Positions 17,287-26,957 of a stretch of 64,000 bases of DNA are shown piece after piece. The notes under the pieces were generated by a model. The model saw nothing but the letters and a program-made list of their open reading frames with translations, was not told the origin of the DNA and did no database searches. Source of the DNA: Variovorax sp. 54 (GTDB lineage Bacteria; Pseudomonadota; Gammaproteobacteria; Burkholderiales; Burkholderiaceae_C); the NCBI RefSeq assembly GCF_002754375.1, contig NZ_PEFF01000001.1, forward strand, positions 868,001 through 932,000. Reading direction: 5' to 3'. Made by a program: the position numbers and the translations under genes. Within the stretch, counting starts at the first letter, position 1; the number at the start of each line of letters is the position of its first letter.

Positions 17287-19656
17287 AAAGAGCCCGCGCT
17301 GCGACGTCGTCAACGCCATGAAGCTGTCGCCCATCGGCTGAAGAATCGCATCGGCGATCGGCTGCAGCTGCCGCGTCAGGTAGTGCTCGTAGTCGATGCG
17401 CGAATGGCGGGTTTCCAGCGGCTCCGGTCCGTTCTGCGTCATGACGTACTGAATCCAGCCACCCTTCTGGTACTGCTTCGGCCGGCCGATCCGGCCGTTG
17501 TGGTCGTCGGCGATGCGCGCGGCCCGCACCTGCGGCGGCACGTTCACCAGGTAGGCATCGAGCTGATGGCGCAGGCGCTTGCGATAGATGAGCAGGTCGT
17601 CCTTCGCACCCGCCAGCGTCGCCCTTGCGTAGTCGGTCACGAACGCCTTGTAGGGCTCGCCCTGGAAGATGCGTGACAGCAGGCCTTCCTGGAACTGGCG
17701 CGCCAGCAGGGTCCAGTCGCTGCGCGCCATCTCGAGGCCGCGGTACACCATCTCCTCCTTGCCCACGGCGTCCACGCTGAGACCGGCGTAGCGTTTCTTG
17801 CTACCGACCTCCGAGCCGCGGATGGTGGGCATGAAGAACTTCTTGTAGTGGGTGTCGACCTCGATCTCGAGAAAGCTCTCCAGGCCCTGCTCTTCGCGCA
17901 GCGTGCGCGCCCACCAGTCGTTGATGTCGGCCGCCAGGCGAGCCGCAACGGCGTGCGCCTCGTCGTTGGTGTGGGTGCGCTTGAGCCAGATGAAGATCGA
18001 GTCGGTATCGCCATAGATGGCCTCGTAGCCGCGCTCTTCCACGAACTCGCGCGTGAGCTTCATCATCTCGTGCCCGCGAAGGGTGACGGCGGACACCAGC
18101 TTCGGGTTGAAGAACCGGCACTCGGACGCGCCCAGCACGCCGGCAAACGAGTTCATGAGCAGCTTCAGCGCCTGCGACAGCGGCTCGTTCTTCGCGCGCT
18201 TGGCCTCGTCCCGCGCGCGCCACAGCGTGGTCACGATTTCCGGCAGGCAGTGCCTGTCGCGCGAGAAGACAGTGCCCTGCGGCCCGTGGATGAGCACGCT
18301 CGGATCGGCGGCGTTCGAGCCCTCGACGAGCCCGACCGGATCGACCAGAAAGGTCCGGATGATCGAGGGGTAAAGGCTCTTGTAGTCCAGCACCACGACC
18401 GAGTCGTAGAAGCCCGGCTTCGAGTCCATCACGTACCCGCCGGGGTAGGCCTTGCTCGCAATCTCGCCCACGCTCGGCGCCACGTAGCCCAGGCGGTGCA
18501 TGCGCGGCAGGTAGTGGTGGCTGAACGCGGCAATGGAACCGCCGAAGTGGTCGGCCTGCAGGCCGGTGACCTGGGCGCGCTCCATCATGAACTGCAGCAG
18601 CTTCGCCTTGTCGAAGATGCGCAGCACCAGCTCGCAATCGCGGATGTTGTAGAGCGCGAGCGCGGGCTTGTCTTCCTGATAGCGCCGCTCGATCTCCGCC
18701 ATCTTGTCGTACTCGTCGCCGATGGCCTTGCCTTCACCGAGCAGTGTTTGCGAGACGTTCTCGAGGCTGAAGGACGGGAAGCTCCACACCGCGGCCTTGA
18801 GTGCATCGATGCCGTCGAGGATGACCCGGCCCGGCGTCGGCGCGAACAGGTAGCCCTGCTTGCCCGGATGGGTCCGCCATTCGATGAGGCGGCGCTCGCG
18901 CCCCAGGAGCAGCGGCACACCGCAGTCGTTGGCGGTCTTCTGCAGCACGCGCAGGTCGAACTGGATGACGTTCCATCCGATGACGACGTCGGGATCGTTG
19001 CGCTCGAACCAGTCGTTGAGCTGCTCGATGATGGCTTTGCGCGTCGGGCAATAGACGAGCGAGAAGTCCAGAGACTCGCCCGGTTCGGACGGCGGCTCGC
19101 CCAGCATGAAGACGACGCGCTCCGGCGTGCCGTCCAGCGCAATGGAATAGAGCCCTTCATGCTGGCTCGTCTCGATGTCCAGCGACACGACCTTCAGCAC
19201 CGGTCGGAACTCGGGCGCGGGCTTGAGCTTGCAATCGACGAGGGCGGCGCCCTCTGCCCGCCCTCCTTCCACCCGCACGCCGGCGGTGATGAAGCGCTCC
19301 ATCAGGTAGCGGTCGTGCGGGCGCACGTCGGCTTCGAGCAAGGGAATGCCCTGCGCCAGGAGCGCGCGCGCCAGCCGGCCGAGCTGGCGGAAGTGCGTCG
19401 CGTAGACACCGAGGACGGGTTCCTGCTGGAAGCTCTGGAGCGCGAGCTCGCGCAACTGCACACCCGGCATGGCCGCGAGGTGGACTTCCACTGCCGCGCG
19501 GTGCCGAGCGGCGACAAACGCCACGCTGCTGTGGGAGGTCAGGACCACTTTCCGTGGCCCCGCATCGGTGGCCAGCCAGTACTCGATCTCGGTGCCGGCG
19601 GATGCATCACGCCAGTGGCGCGTGAGGATGAAGCCGTTGAGGTCGGTGGAGGTCAC
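17284..19656 (-). CDS. polB: DNA polymerase II (family B)
   Basis: All family B motifs are present. The exonuclease motifs are VVSLDIETS, NVIQFDLRVL and YNIRDCELV. The polymerase motifs are DYKSLYPSIIRTF (A), KLLMNSFAGVLG (B), YGDTDSIF (C) and KKRYAGL. Pol II is the damage-inducible proofreading polymerase that restarts replication past lesions. A GTG start at 19656 gives 790 residues, close to the 783 of E. coli PolB. An upstream in-frame ATG at 19764 would add 36 Pro/Ala-rich residues that look non-coding. Neither start has a clear ribosome-binding site. Its stop codon lies in the end of the 164-bp palindrome. Confidence 0.95.
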   Translation of the reverse strand: MTSTDLNGFILTRHWRDASAGTEIEYWLATDAGPRKVVLTSHSSVAFVAARHRAAVEVHLAAMPGVQLRELALQSFQQEPVLGVYATHFRQLGRLARALLAQGIPLLEADVRPHDRYLMERFITAGVRVEGGRAEGAALVDCKLKPAPEFRPVLKVVSLDIETSQHEGLYSIALDGTPERVVFMLGEPPSEPGESLDFSLVYCPTRKAIIEQLNDWFERNDPDVVIGWNVIQFDLRVLQKTANDCGVPLLLGRERRLIEWRTHPGKQGYLFAPTPGRVILDGIDALKAAVWSFPSFSLENVSQTLLGEGKAIGDEYDKMAEIERRYQEDKPALALYNIRDCELVLRIFDKAKLLQFMMERAQVTGLQADHFGGSIAAFSHHYLPRMHRLGYVAPSVGEIASKAYPGGYVMDSKPGFYDSVVVLDYKSLYPSIIRTFLVDPVGLVEGSNAADPSVLIHGPQGTVFSRDRHCLPEIVTTLWRARDEAKRAKNEPLSQALKLLMNSFAGVLGASECRFFNPKLVSAVTLRGHEMMKLTREFVEERGYEAIYGDTDSIFIWLKRTHTNDEAHAVAARLAADINDWWARTLREEQGLESFLEIEVDTHYKKFFMPTIRGSEVGSKKRYAGLSVDAVGKEEMVYRGLEMARSDWTLLARQFQEGLLSRIFQGEPYKAFVTDYARATLAGAKDDLLIYRKRLRHQLDAYLVNVPPQVRAARIADDHNGRIGRPKQYQKGGWIQYVMTQNGPEPLETRHSRIDYEHYLTRQLQPIADAILQPMGDSFMALTTSQRGLF

Positions 19657-19827
19657 GGGGGCGGGAGGAGTCGGTAGAGCGGGAAGGCGGGCGGGGTGCA
19701 CAGGATTTTCGCCCGGCCGCGCAGCGGGTTGCGGACCCGCGCGCCCACCGGCCGAACGCGGCATTTGCAGCGTGCACGGCGCAATGGTCAGGCCCAGGTG
19801 AGGTCGCGCGCATTACAAACGCCCACG

Positions 19828-21459
19828 ATGCAATCCTGGCTGAACCCCTCCCCCACCCGCCACCTGCCGGCGGCCGCACGCCCCTTCCCGATGCACAGCG
19901 CCGTGCTCCTTGCGCTCGGCTTGCTGGTGGTGCTCTGGACCGTGCCCATGGCCACGTTCTACGAAACGCCGCCTTGGGACAACGTCGAGGAGCTCTTCTG
20001 GGGCGGCAGCCTGGAATGGGGCTACTACAAGCATCCGCCGCTGCCGAGCTGGCTGATGGGCCTGCTGGTCTCCCTGGCAGGCCGCCAGGCCTGGCTGACG
20101 TATGCCGCCGGCGTCGGCTGCGGCGTGGGCGCGCTCTACATCCTGTGGCGCTGGTCGCAGGAGGTGATGAGCCTCGAACGGGCGGCGCTGGCCGTGCTGC
20201 TCGGCTCTCTGGTGACCTACCACGTCCAGCGCGCGACCATCTTCAACCACAACACGGTGCAGCTGCTGCCGATGGCGGGCTACTGGTGGATGCTCTGGCG
20301 CGTGCTGCGTGCGCCGGCGCCGGAGCGCCGCGACTGGCTGTGGCTCGGCGTGTTCGCGGCATTGTCATTGCTCACCAAGTACAGCGCCGTGGTGCAGTTC
20401 GCAGTGGGCGCAGCCTTCATCGTCCGCGAGGGATCCTGGCGCGATGCGCGCGTGCGACGCGACCTGCTGCGGGCCGGCGCGGTGGCGCTCCTGCTCATGG
20501 CGCCGCACCTGGCGTGGCTGCTGCAGCACGGCGACCAGACCATCGGCTACGCACGGCATTCGGTACATCCGTCCATCCTGTCGGCGCACGTGCACTCCCG
20601 GCCGCTTCGCGTGCTGCTCGTGCAGCTCGCGCGCCTGTCCCCGATGCTGCTGTTCGTTGCATGGGCGTGGTTCACGCGCGAGCGCGCCCCGCTCGCCGCG
20701 CCGCCGGAAAAAAATGCGTTCGACCGTCGTTTTCTGGCCTGGGCGACCCTCGGGCCGGTGTGCCTGGTGCTGGCCGCGTCGGCGCTGCTGCAGACGCGCC
20801 TGGTCGCTTCGTGGCTCAGCACCTTTTTTCTTCCGCTTGCCATGTGGGCGGTGGCGGTGCTGCCGGGTCTCGAGGCGGAACGCTGGCGTCGCCACCGCTG
20901 GGTGGGCATGCTTGCTGCCGCGACATGCCTGCATGTCGCCGGTGCGTTCGGCCAGGCATGGATCGACGGCGTCTGGAGCGCCAGGCACGGCTACATCACG
21001 CGCGCCAACCTGCCCTCACGACAGATCGCCAAGGCAGTCGACGCCCTGTGGCGTGAGCATGTCGACGACCGCCCCCTGCGCCTGATGGTGGGCGACACCT
21101 GGTTTGCGGGCGCGGTGGTCCTGCACATGGACCCTGCCGTCCAGCTGCTGATCGACGGCGACCCGCGCACCTCGCCCTGGCTGGCGCCCGACACGCTGGC
21201 ACGGGAAGGCGGCATGGTGCTCATCCTGGACACGCCGGAGTTCCGCTCCGAGGGGCTGCTGCTGGCGCCGCTGCTGGCAACCGCCGGTTGCACGGGCAAC
21301 CTGCGCCTGCCTTGGGCGGGCGAAGACGAAGCGCACAGCGTGCGTGTGCGCTGGGGCATCCTGTTGCCGGACGGGAAGCGCGATCTGCGCGGGTGCCTGG
21401 CGGACACGCCGGCAGCACCAGCGCCAACGCCAGCGGCGCCGCCATCGCCACCACCCTGA
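19828..21459 (+). CDS. GT-C (GT39/ArnT-like) membrane glycosyltransferase
   Basis: The 543-residue protein starts MQSWLNPSP and has about nine to ten hydrophobic segments, the first at AVLLALGLLVVLWTVPM. The periplasmic loop contains ETPPWDNVEE, the acidic residues expected at the GT-C catalytic site, and then WGYYKHPPLPSWLMG. These enzymes transfer sugars from polyprenyl-phosphate donors to lipid A, lipids or proteins. The soluble C-terminal part (about 390-520) and the Pro/Ala tail APAPTPAAPPSPPP are typical of the family. It is divergent from polB and is not in an evident polysaccharide locus, so the acceptor is unknown. Confidence 0.82.
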   Translation: MQSWLNPSPTRHLPAAARPFPMHSAVLLALGLLVVLWTVPMATFYETPPWDNVEELFWGGSLEWGYYKHPPLPSWLMGLLVSLAGRQAWLTYAAGVGCGVGALYILWRWSQEVMSLERAALAVLLGSLVTYHVQRATIFNHNTVQLLPMAGYWWMLWRVLRAPAPERRDWLWLGVFAALSLLTKYSAVVQFAVGAAFIVREGSWRDARVRRDLLRAGAVALLLMAPHLAWLLQHGDQTIGYARHSVHPSILSAHVHSRPLRVLLVQLARLSPMLLFVAWAWFTRERAPLAAPPEKNAFDRRFLAWATLGPVCLVLAASALLQTRLVASWLSTFFLPLAMWAVAVLPGLEAERWRRHRWVGMLAAATCLHVAGAFGQAWIDGVWSARHGYITRANLPSRQIAKAVDALWREHVDDRPLRLMVGDTWFAGAVVLHMDPAVQLLIDGDPRTSPWLAPDTLAREGGMVLILDTPEFRSEGLLLAPLLATAGCTGNLRLPWAGEDEAHSVRVRWGILLPDGKRDLRGCLADTPAAPAPTPAAPPSPPP

Positions 21460-21498
21460 CTTCGCGCTGCACGCAGCCGCGCCAGCGGTCCGGCCACG

Positions 21499-21861
21499 GT
21501 GCAGGGCGACGACATCCGCAAGAAGCTCGACCACGCGTTCGACACCCCCGAGATCTCGCGCATCTTCACGCGTGAAGTGCTCGACGGCGGTCGCAACCTC
21601 GACCGCTACGGGCCCAACGCGCAGGCCTGGACACAGAAGAAGGTCGATGTCATCAACGGCTGGATCGCGCGCGGGCAGATGCGCCCGCTCGATGCGCGCC
21701 TGCTGCCGATGCACATCTGGGCCATGACCCAGAGCTACGTCGACTGCGCGATACAGACGCGCGTGATGCTCGGCCTGCCGCCCGAGGCGCCGATCGAGCG
21801 CGAGCCGATCGCGCGGGAACTGGTGGCGTTCGTTCTGGGCAGCTGCGGCATCAAGGCCTGA
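21499..21861 (+). pseudogene. TetR/RutR-type C-terminal domain fragment lacking the HTH
   Basis: The 120 residues contain EISRIFTREVLDGGRNLDRY, WTQKKVDVINGWIARGQMRP and MHIWAMTQSYVDCAIQTRVM. These match the ligand-binding C-terminal half of RutR-like TetR repressors (SRIFAxEIL, VxxWIxxGxxxP, IWAxTQxYAD). The N-terminal DNA-binding domain is absent: upstream in frame there is only about 13 codons before a stop, and the glycosyltransferase gene lies there. It is most simply a truncated remnant, though translation from the GTG at 21499 is possible. Confidence 0.7.
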
Positions 21862-21881
21862 GTCCCGCAGCGCGCCACCGT

Positions 21882-22820
21882 TCAGGCCACGTCCGCTTCC
21901 CAGGCGCGGCCCGTCGGGTCGGCCAGCGCAAGCCGCATCGCCTCGATGAAACGGCGCAGGCGCGCGGGCTGGAAGCGCGCGTGCGGATAGACCAGGTACA
22001 CGGGCAGCGGCGCCGCCTGCCATTGCGGCACGAGCTGCACCAGCCGCCCCGCAGCGATGTCGGCCTTCAGCAGCCAGGTCGACCCCAGGCAGGCGCCCAG
22101 GCCCATGCGGGCCGCACTTTGCAGCGCATAGAGGCTGTCGGTGCTCATGCGCGGGTGGATCGGCACGCGTGCCGTTTCGCCGCTCGGCCAGTGCGTGAGC
22201 AGCACTTCGTTGCGATAGAACGTGCGCAGCGCAAGCCACGGCAACCCGGCCAGTTCCGCCGCGTGCGTGGGCGGCGTGCGTCCTTCGAGCACCGAAGGCG
22301 CGGCCACCACCACGCGCGGCACCTCCGAGAGCTTGACCGCCACGGCCATGGCGTCGGTCACCTCGCCCACCTGGATCGCGCAGTCGACGCCTTCGGCGAT
22401 GAAGTCGGGCCGGCGGTCGTTCAGCAGCCATTCGACGGACACGCGCGGGTAAGCGCGCAGGTAATCGGCCAACGGGCCGACCAGCAGCATCTGGCCCAGT
22501 GCATGCGGCGCCACCACGCGCAGCGTGCCCTCGGGCTCGTCGCCCACGCCGCGCAGGTCGGCCTCGAAGGCATGCCAGTCGGCAATCAGCTCCCTGGCGC
22601 GCTCGTAGCAACGCTCGCCGTCCTCCGTGAGCTTCATGGCGTGGGTGGAGCGGCGCAGGAGCCGCACGCCTAGCGAGCGCTCCAGTGCCTGCAGGCGACG
22701 GCTCACGGTCGGTTGGGTCGCGCCCATCTGCAGCGCGGCGGCCGACAGGCTGCCGGCCTCGACGATGTGGACAAAGGTCTGCATCAGTTCGATGCGATCG
22801 ACAGCGGGGGAAGTTGACAT
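21882..22820 (-). CDS. LysR-family transcriptional regulator
   Basis: The 312-residue protein has the N-terminal helix-turn-helix in LMQTFVHIVEAGSLSAAALQ, MGATQPTVSRRLQALERSLG and VRLLRRSTHAMKLTEDGE. A CrgA/AaeR-like effector domain follows. It is divergent from an MFS exporter gene with a perfect palindrome in the shared 111-bp control region. It probably regulates that transporter and itself. Confidence 0.92.
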   Translation of the reverse strand: MSTSPAVDRIELMQTFVHIVEAGSLSAAALQMGATQPTVSRRLQALERSLGVRLLRRSTHAMKLTEDGERCYERARELIADWHAFEADLRGVGDEPEGTLRVVAPHALGQMLLVGPLADYLRAYPRVSVEWLLNDRRPDFIAEGVDCAIQVGEVTDAMAVAVKLSEVPRVVVAAPSVLEGRTPPTHAAELAGLPWLALRTFYRNEVLLTHWPSGETARVPIHPRMSTDSLYALQSAARMGLGACLGSTWLLKADIAAGRLVQLVPQWQAAPLPVYLVYPHARFQPARLRRFIEAMRLALADPTGRAWEADVA

Positions 22821-22830
22821 GGCGCTTCTT

Positions 22831-22847
22831 TATACGTCTGACGTATA
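22831..22847. promoter_or_regulatory. Perfect palindromic operator between LysR and MFS genes
   Basis: TATACGTC and GACGTATA form an exact inverted repeat around a single T. It contains the T-N11-A pattern used by LysR proteins. It sits 10 bp before the LysR start and 84 bp before the MFS start. Confidence 0.7.
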
Positions 22848-22931
22848 GACATTGTGCGACCCGCGGGACTACCAAGCCAAGCCTCGAGCGAGCACATTTC
22901 AGGCATCGCTTCAGATTCAAGGGTTAACACC

Positions 22932-24149
<1,218 letters not shown>

Positions 24150-24243
24150 CCGCGTCAGCCGCGGGACCGAAGCAGGACAGCAGCTCGCGCCAGGATGAGC
24201 GTTTTCAACTCAGGCGAACTCCGGCAACGCCCAGGACCCCGCC

Positions 24244-24261
24244 CCCTTCATTCGGACGATG
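24244..24261 (+). promoter_or_regulatory. Half-conserved operator box 8 of the catabolic cluster
   Basis: The right half GGACGATG (24254-24261) and the preceding ATTC match the cluster box. The left half TAGTC is not conserved (CCCTT). It lies 54 bp before the SDR start codon, the same distance seen at the better boxes, and has the same orientation. Confidence 0.45.
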
Positions 24262-24315
24262 CCTGCGCGCGGCAGCCGACGCACCATGCCTTCACCATTT
24301 TTCAAGGAGCAGAAG

Positions 24316-25062
24316 ATGGGGAAACTCGAAGGCAAAACCGCACTGGTCAGTGGCGCCGCACAGGGCATGGGTGAGGCAATCGCGCGCCTCTTCGTCAAGG
24401 AGGGCGCACAGGTGGTGATCGCCGACATTGCCGCGGAGGCGGCCCGGCAACTTGCGCACGTGCTGGGCGATGCCGCGCGCGCGGTGGCGCTGGACGTGCG
24501 CGACCCGGCCTCCTGGACTGCCGCCGTGGCCACCGCCGAGCAGGCCTTCGGCCGACTGGACATCCTGGTGAACAACGCCGGCGTGCTGGCCTGGCAGTCC
24601 ATCGAAGCCATGACGCTGGACAGCTATCGCCGCGTGATCGACGTGAACCAGGTCGGCTGCTGGCTCGGCATGAAGGCCGCACTGCCGGCGCTGCGACGCG
24701 CCGGCGGCGGAGCCATCGTCAACATCGCATCGCTGGCCGGCCGCCAGGGCATGCGCGACGGCTCGGCCTACGTCGCCAGCAAACACGCGGTGCTGGGTAT
24801 GAGCAAGTGCGCGGCGCTGGAGTTCGGGCCCGACAACATCCGCGTCAATGCCGTGCTGCCCGGCGCCATCGCGACGCAGATGGCCGGGCTGCGCGCAGCC
24901 ACGACGGGCGAGCCCGCCGTGCCGGTCTATGCGAAGCAGCCCATTCCCAGGCGGGGCACCCCGGAGGAAGTCGCGCGCCTGGTGGCGTTCCTGGCCTCCG
25001 ATGAAGCGGCCTACTGCACAGGCGCCGAAGTCACGCTCGACGGCGGCATGTCGCTGGGCTGA
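24316..25062 (+). CDS. SDR-family oxidoreductase
   Basis: The start after AAGGAG (24304-24309) gives 248 residues beginning MGKLEGKTALVSGAAQGMGE. It has the Rossmann glycine motif (SGAAQGMG), NNAG, the catalytic YVASK (Tyr and Lys spaced YxxxK) and PRRGTPEEVARLVAFLASDE near the end. It resembles classical 3-oxoacyl/hydroxysteroid dehydrogenases, so a hydroxyl/keto interconversion on an alicyclic or acyl-CoA substrate is likely. It is convergent with the next operon and has a partial cluster box upstream. It is probably the left-most member of the catabolic regulon. Confidence 0.88.
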   Translation: MGKLEGKTALVSGAAQGMGEAIARLFVKEGAQVVIADIAAEAARQLAHVLGDAARAVALDVRDPASWTAAVATAEQAFGRLDILVNNAGVLAWQSIEAMTLDSYRRVIDVNQVGCWLGMKAALPALRRAGGGAIVNIASLAGRQGMRDGSAYVASKHAVLGMSKCAALEFGPDNIRVNAVLPGAIATQMAGLRAATTGEPAVPVYAKQPIPRRGTPEEVARLVAFLASDEAAYCTGAEVTLDGGMSLG

Positions 25063-25084
25063 AGGCGATCGCACACCACCCGGC

Positions 25085-26461
25085 TCAGAGGCTGTAGAAC
25101 CCCTTGCCTTCACTGGCCAGACGTGCAAGCAGCGGCGACGGCGTCCAGTGTTCAGCGCCCAGCGTCTGCTGGTAGCCCTGCATTGCGCGAAGGATGTGCT
25201 TCAGGCCGATCTGGTCCGCATGGAACATCGGGCCGCCCCGGTAGCGGGGAAACCCAAAGCCGTGGACCCAGACCACGTCGATGTCGAGCGCGCGCAAGGC
25301 CACGCCTTCCTCCAGAATCCTCGCGCCTTCGTTGATCATGGCGAACAGGCAGCGCTCGAGGATCTCGGCGTCCGGCAACGGGCGGCGCACCAGCCCTCGC
25401 CGATACGAGTGCGCCACGATCAGGGCCTCGGTGTCCGGGTCGGCCAGGTCACTCATGGCATACGGGCCCATGGGAAAGCCGAAATCGAACAGCACCTTGT
25501 CGATCTGCCACGGCGTTGCGCCCTCCTCCCGCATGAAGAAGCCTTCGCGCGAGCGCCTGGCCAGCATGCGGTTGCCGATGAAGCCATCGCAGATGCCGAC
25601 CCGCACGGATTGCGTGCCGAGCCCCTTCCTCGCTTCGCGCTCGGCGAAGAACAGGTGCCGCAACGCCGCGGACTGCGGCGAAGCCAGCAACGCCCGCGTC
25701 AGCTCGTCCTCGCGCGCCAGGCCTTCGGTCAACGTCAGTTCGCAGGCCCCCCGGATCGCCTGGATGCTGTAAGCGGGCGCGAGAAAGCCTCGGTATGTCG
25801 TGGCGACGCGTTTCTCCCAGTCATCGAAGACCTGCAGATCAATCTGCGCAATGGGACGTTCGTCGACGGGGCGCATCGGTCGCTTGCCCGCCACCACCTC
25901 TTCGGCGAAGGCCAGGCTGCCCGCCAGCAGATCGCCGTCGATCACGGCATCGATGGCGCCCAAGGCCATCGCCTGGGCCGCACCGATGGGGTCGCCTTCG
26001 ACGATCAGCCGCAGCGCGGCGTCCACGCCGATGAGCCGGGGCAGGCGCTGCGTTCCACCGCAACCGGGCAGGATACCGAGCTTGACCTCGGGCAGGCCGA
26101 CCTGGGCCGAGGCCAGTGCCACGCGGAACTGGCAGGCCAGCGCCAACTCGAAGCCGCCGCCCAGGGCCGTGCCGTGCATGGCGGCGATGACGGGCTTGGC
26201 GGACTGCGCGACGGCACGGACCACCTCGGCCAGGTGAGGCGCCTGCATCGGTCGGTCGAACTCGCGGATGTCCGCGCCGACGATGAAAGTGCGCCCCTCG
26301 CAGCGCAGCACCAGCGCATCCAGCGCGGGGTCTTCGCCCCCACGCCGCACCGCCTCCAGCAGGCCGGCCCGGACCGCCTGCGACAAGGCGTTGACCGGCG
26401 GCGCGTGGACGGTGATCACACCGATGCGGCCGTGCGTGGACGAGGTGACAGGCGTGGACAT
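25085..26461 (-). CDS. Enoyl-CoA hydratase/3HCDH multifunctional protein lacking the NAD-binding domain
   Basis: Residues 1-190 form a crotonase domain with the oxyanion loop HGTALGGGFELAL and both catalytic glutamates (Glu105 and Glu125). The linker typical of FadB/FadJ-type enzymes follows to about residue 280 (AALRHLFFAEREARK). The sequence then jumps straight to GICDGFIGNRML, which in full-length enzymes starts the C-terminal 3-hydroxyacyl-CoA dehydrogenase domain. The roughly 180-190-residue Rossmann domain is missing, with its GxGxMG motif and catalytic His in GxHFFxP. At 458 residues the protein is about two-thirds of normal length and stays in frame. Hydratase or isomerase activity is plausible; dehydrogenase activity is not. 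It is the last gene of a four-gene operon. Confidence 0.88.
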   Translation of the reverse strand: MSTPVTSSTHGRIGVITVHAPPVNALSQAVRAGLLEAVRRGGEDPALDALVLRCEGRTFIVGADIREFDRPMQAPHLAEVVRAVAQSAKPVIAAMHGTALGGGFELALACQFRVALASAQVGLPEVKLGILPGCGGTQRLPRLIGVDAALRLIVEGDPIGAAQAMALGAIDAVIDGDLLAGSLAFAEEVVAGKRPMRPVDERPIAQIDLQVFDDWEKRVATTYRGFLAPAYSIQAIRGACELTLTEGLAREDELTRALLASPQSAALRHLFFAEREARKGLGTQSVRVGICDGFIGNRMLARRSREGFFMREEGATPWQIDKVLFDFGFPMGPYAMSDLADPDTEALIVAHSYRRGLVRRPLPDAEILERCLFAMINEGARILEEGVALRALDIDVVWVHGFGFPRYRGGPMFHADQIGLKHILRAMQGYQQTLGAEHWTPSPLLARLASEGKGFYSL

Positions 26462-26484
26462 TTCCAGCTCCAAAGAAAAAGCGT

Positions 26485-26955
26485 TCAACCGTGCCGCGGC
26501 CCCGGTTCCACCCGCTCCAGCCGCATCGTGCGGATCAGCCAGCGCCCCTGCACACGCACATAGTCTTCGTGGTAACGGCCGCTGCCCTGCCAGTGGCGCC
26601 AGCCATCCGGCGCGGCGGCATCGGGAAACCACAGCCGGTCTTCCATGGTCCAGATGCCGTGGGCGGCGGTGGACGACTGCAGCGTGATGAAGGGCATGCC
26701 CGCGACATGCAGCGTGACGGCACCGGTCAACAGCGTCGACACCTTGTCCACGAAGCTGTCGCGGCCGCGCGATCGGCCCTGGCCGCCGGTGTCCGTGGCC
26801 GCCTCGGGCGTGAAGAGCTCGCGCAGTTCGTCCCATCGCTGGCCGTCGACGCACAGGCAGTAGCGGGCCTTGAGCTGCCGGATCGCTTCGATCGCCTCCA
26901 GGGCTTCGATGCCCTTCACGGACGCCATGACGGCCGGCCGATCGCGCGTGTCCAT
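26485..26955 (-). CDS. SnoaL/NTF2-like protein
   Basis: The 156-residue protein begins with a helix ALEAIEAIRQLKARYCLCVD and has the layout of the SnoaL_4 family: DGQRWDELRELFTPEAATDT, then HGIWTMEDRLWFPD and YVRVQGRWLIRTMRLERV. These cone-shaped folds act as isomerases, cyclases, dehydratases or binding proteins. In steroid and polycyclic catabolism they accompany SDRs and hydratases. It lies 2 bp after the SDR stop in the same operon. An internal ATG at 26928 is an alternative start. Two more SnoaL-type genes occur in the cluster. Confidence 0.82.
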   Translation of the reverse strand: MDTRDRPAVMASVKGIEALEAIEAIRQLKARYCLCVDGQRWDELRELFTPEAATDTGGQGRSRGRDSFVDKVSTLLTGAVTLHVAGMPFITLQSSTAAHGIWTMEDRLWFPDAAAPDGWRHWQGSGRYHEDYVRVQGRWLIRTMRLERVEPGPRHG

Positions 26956-26957
26956 GC

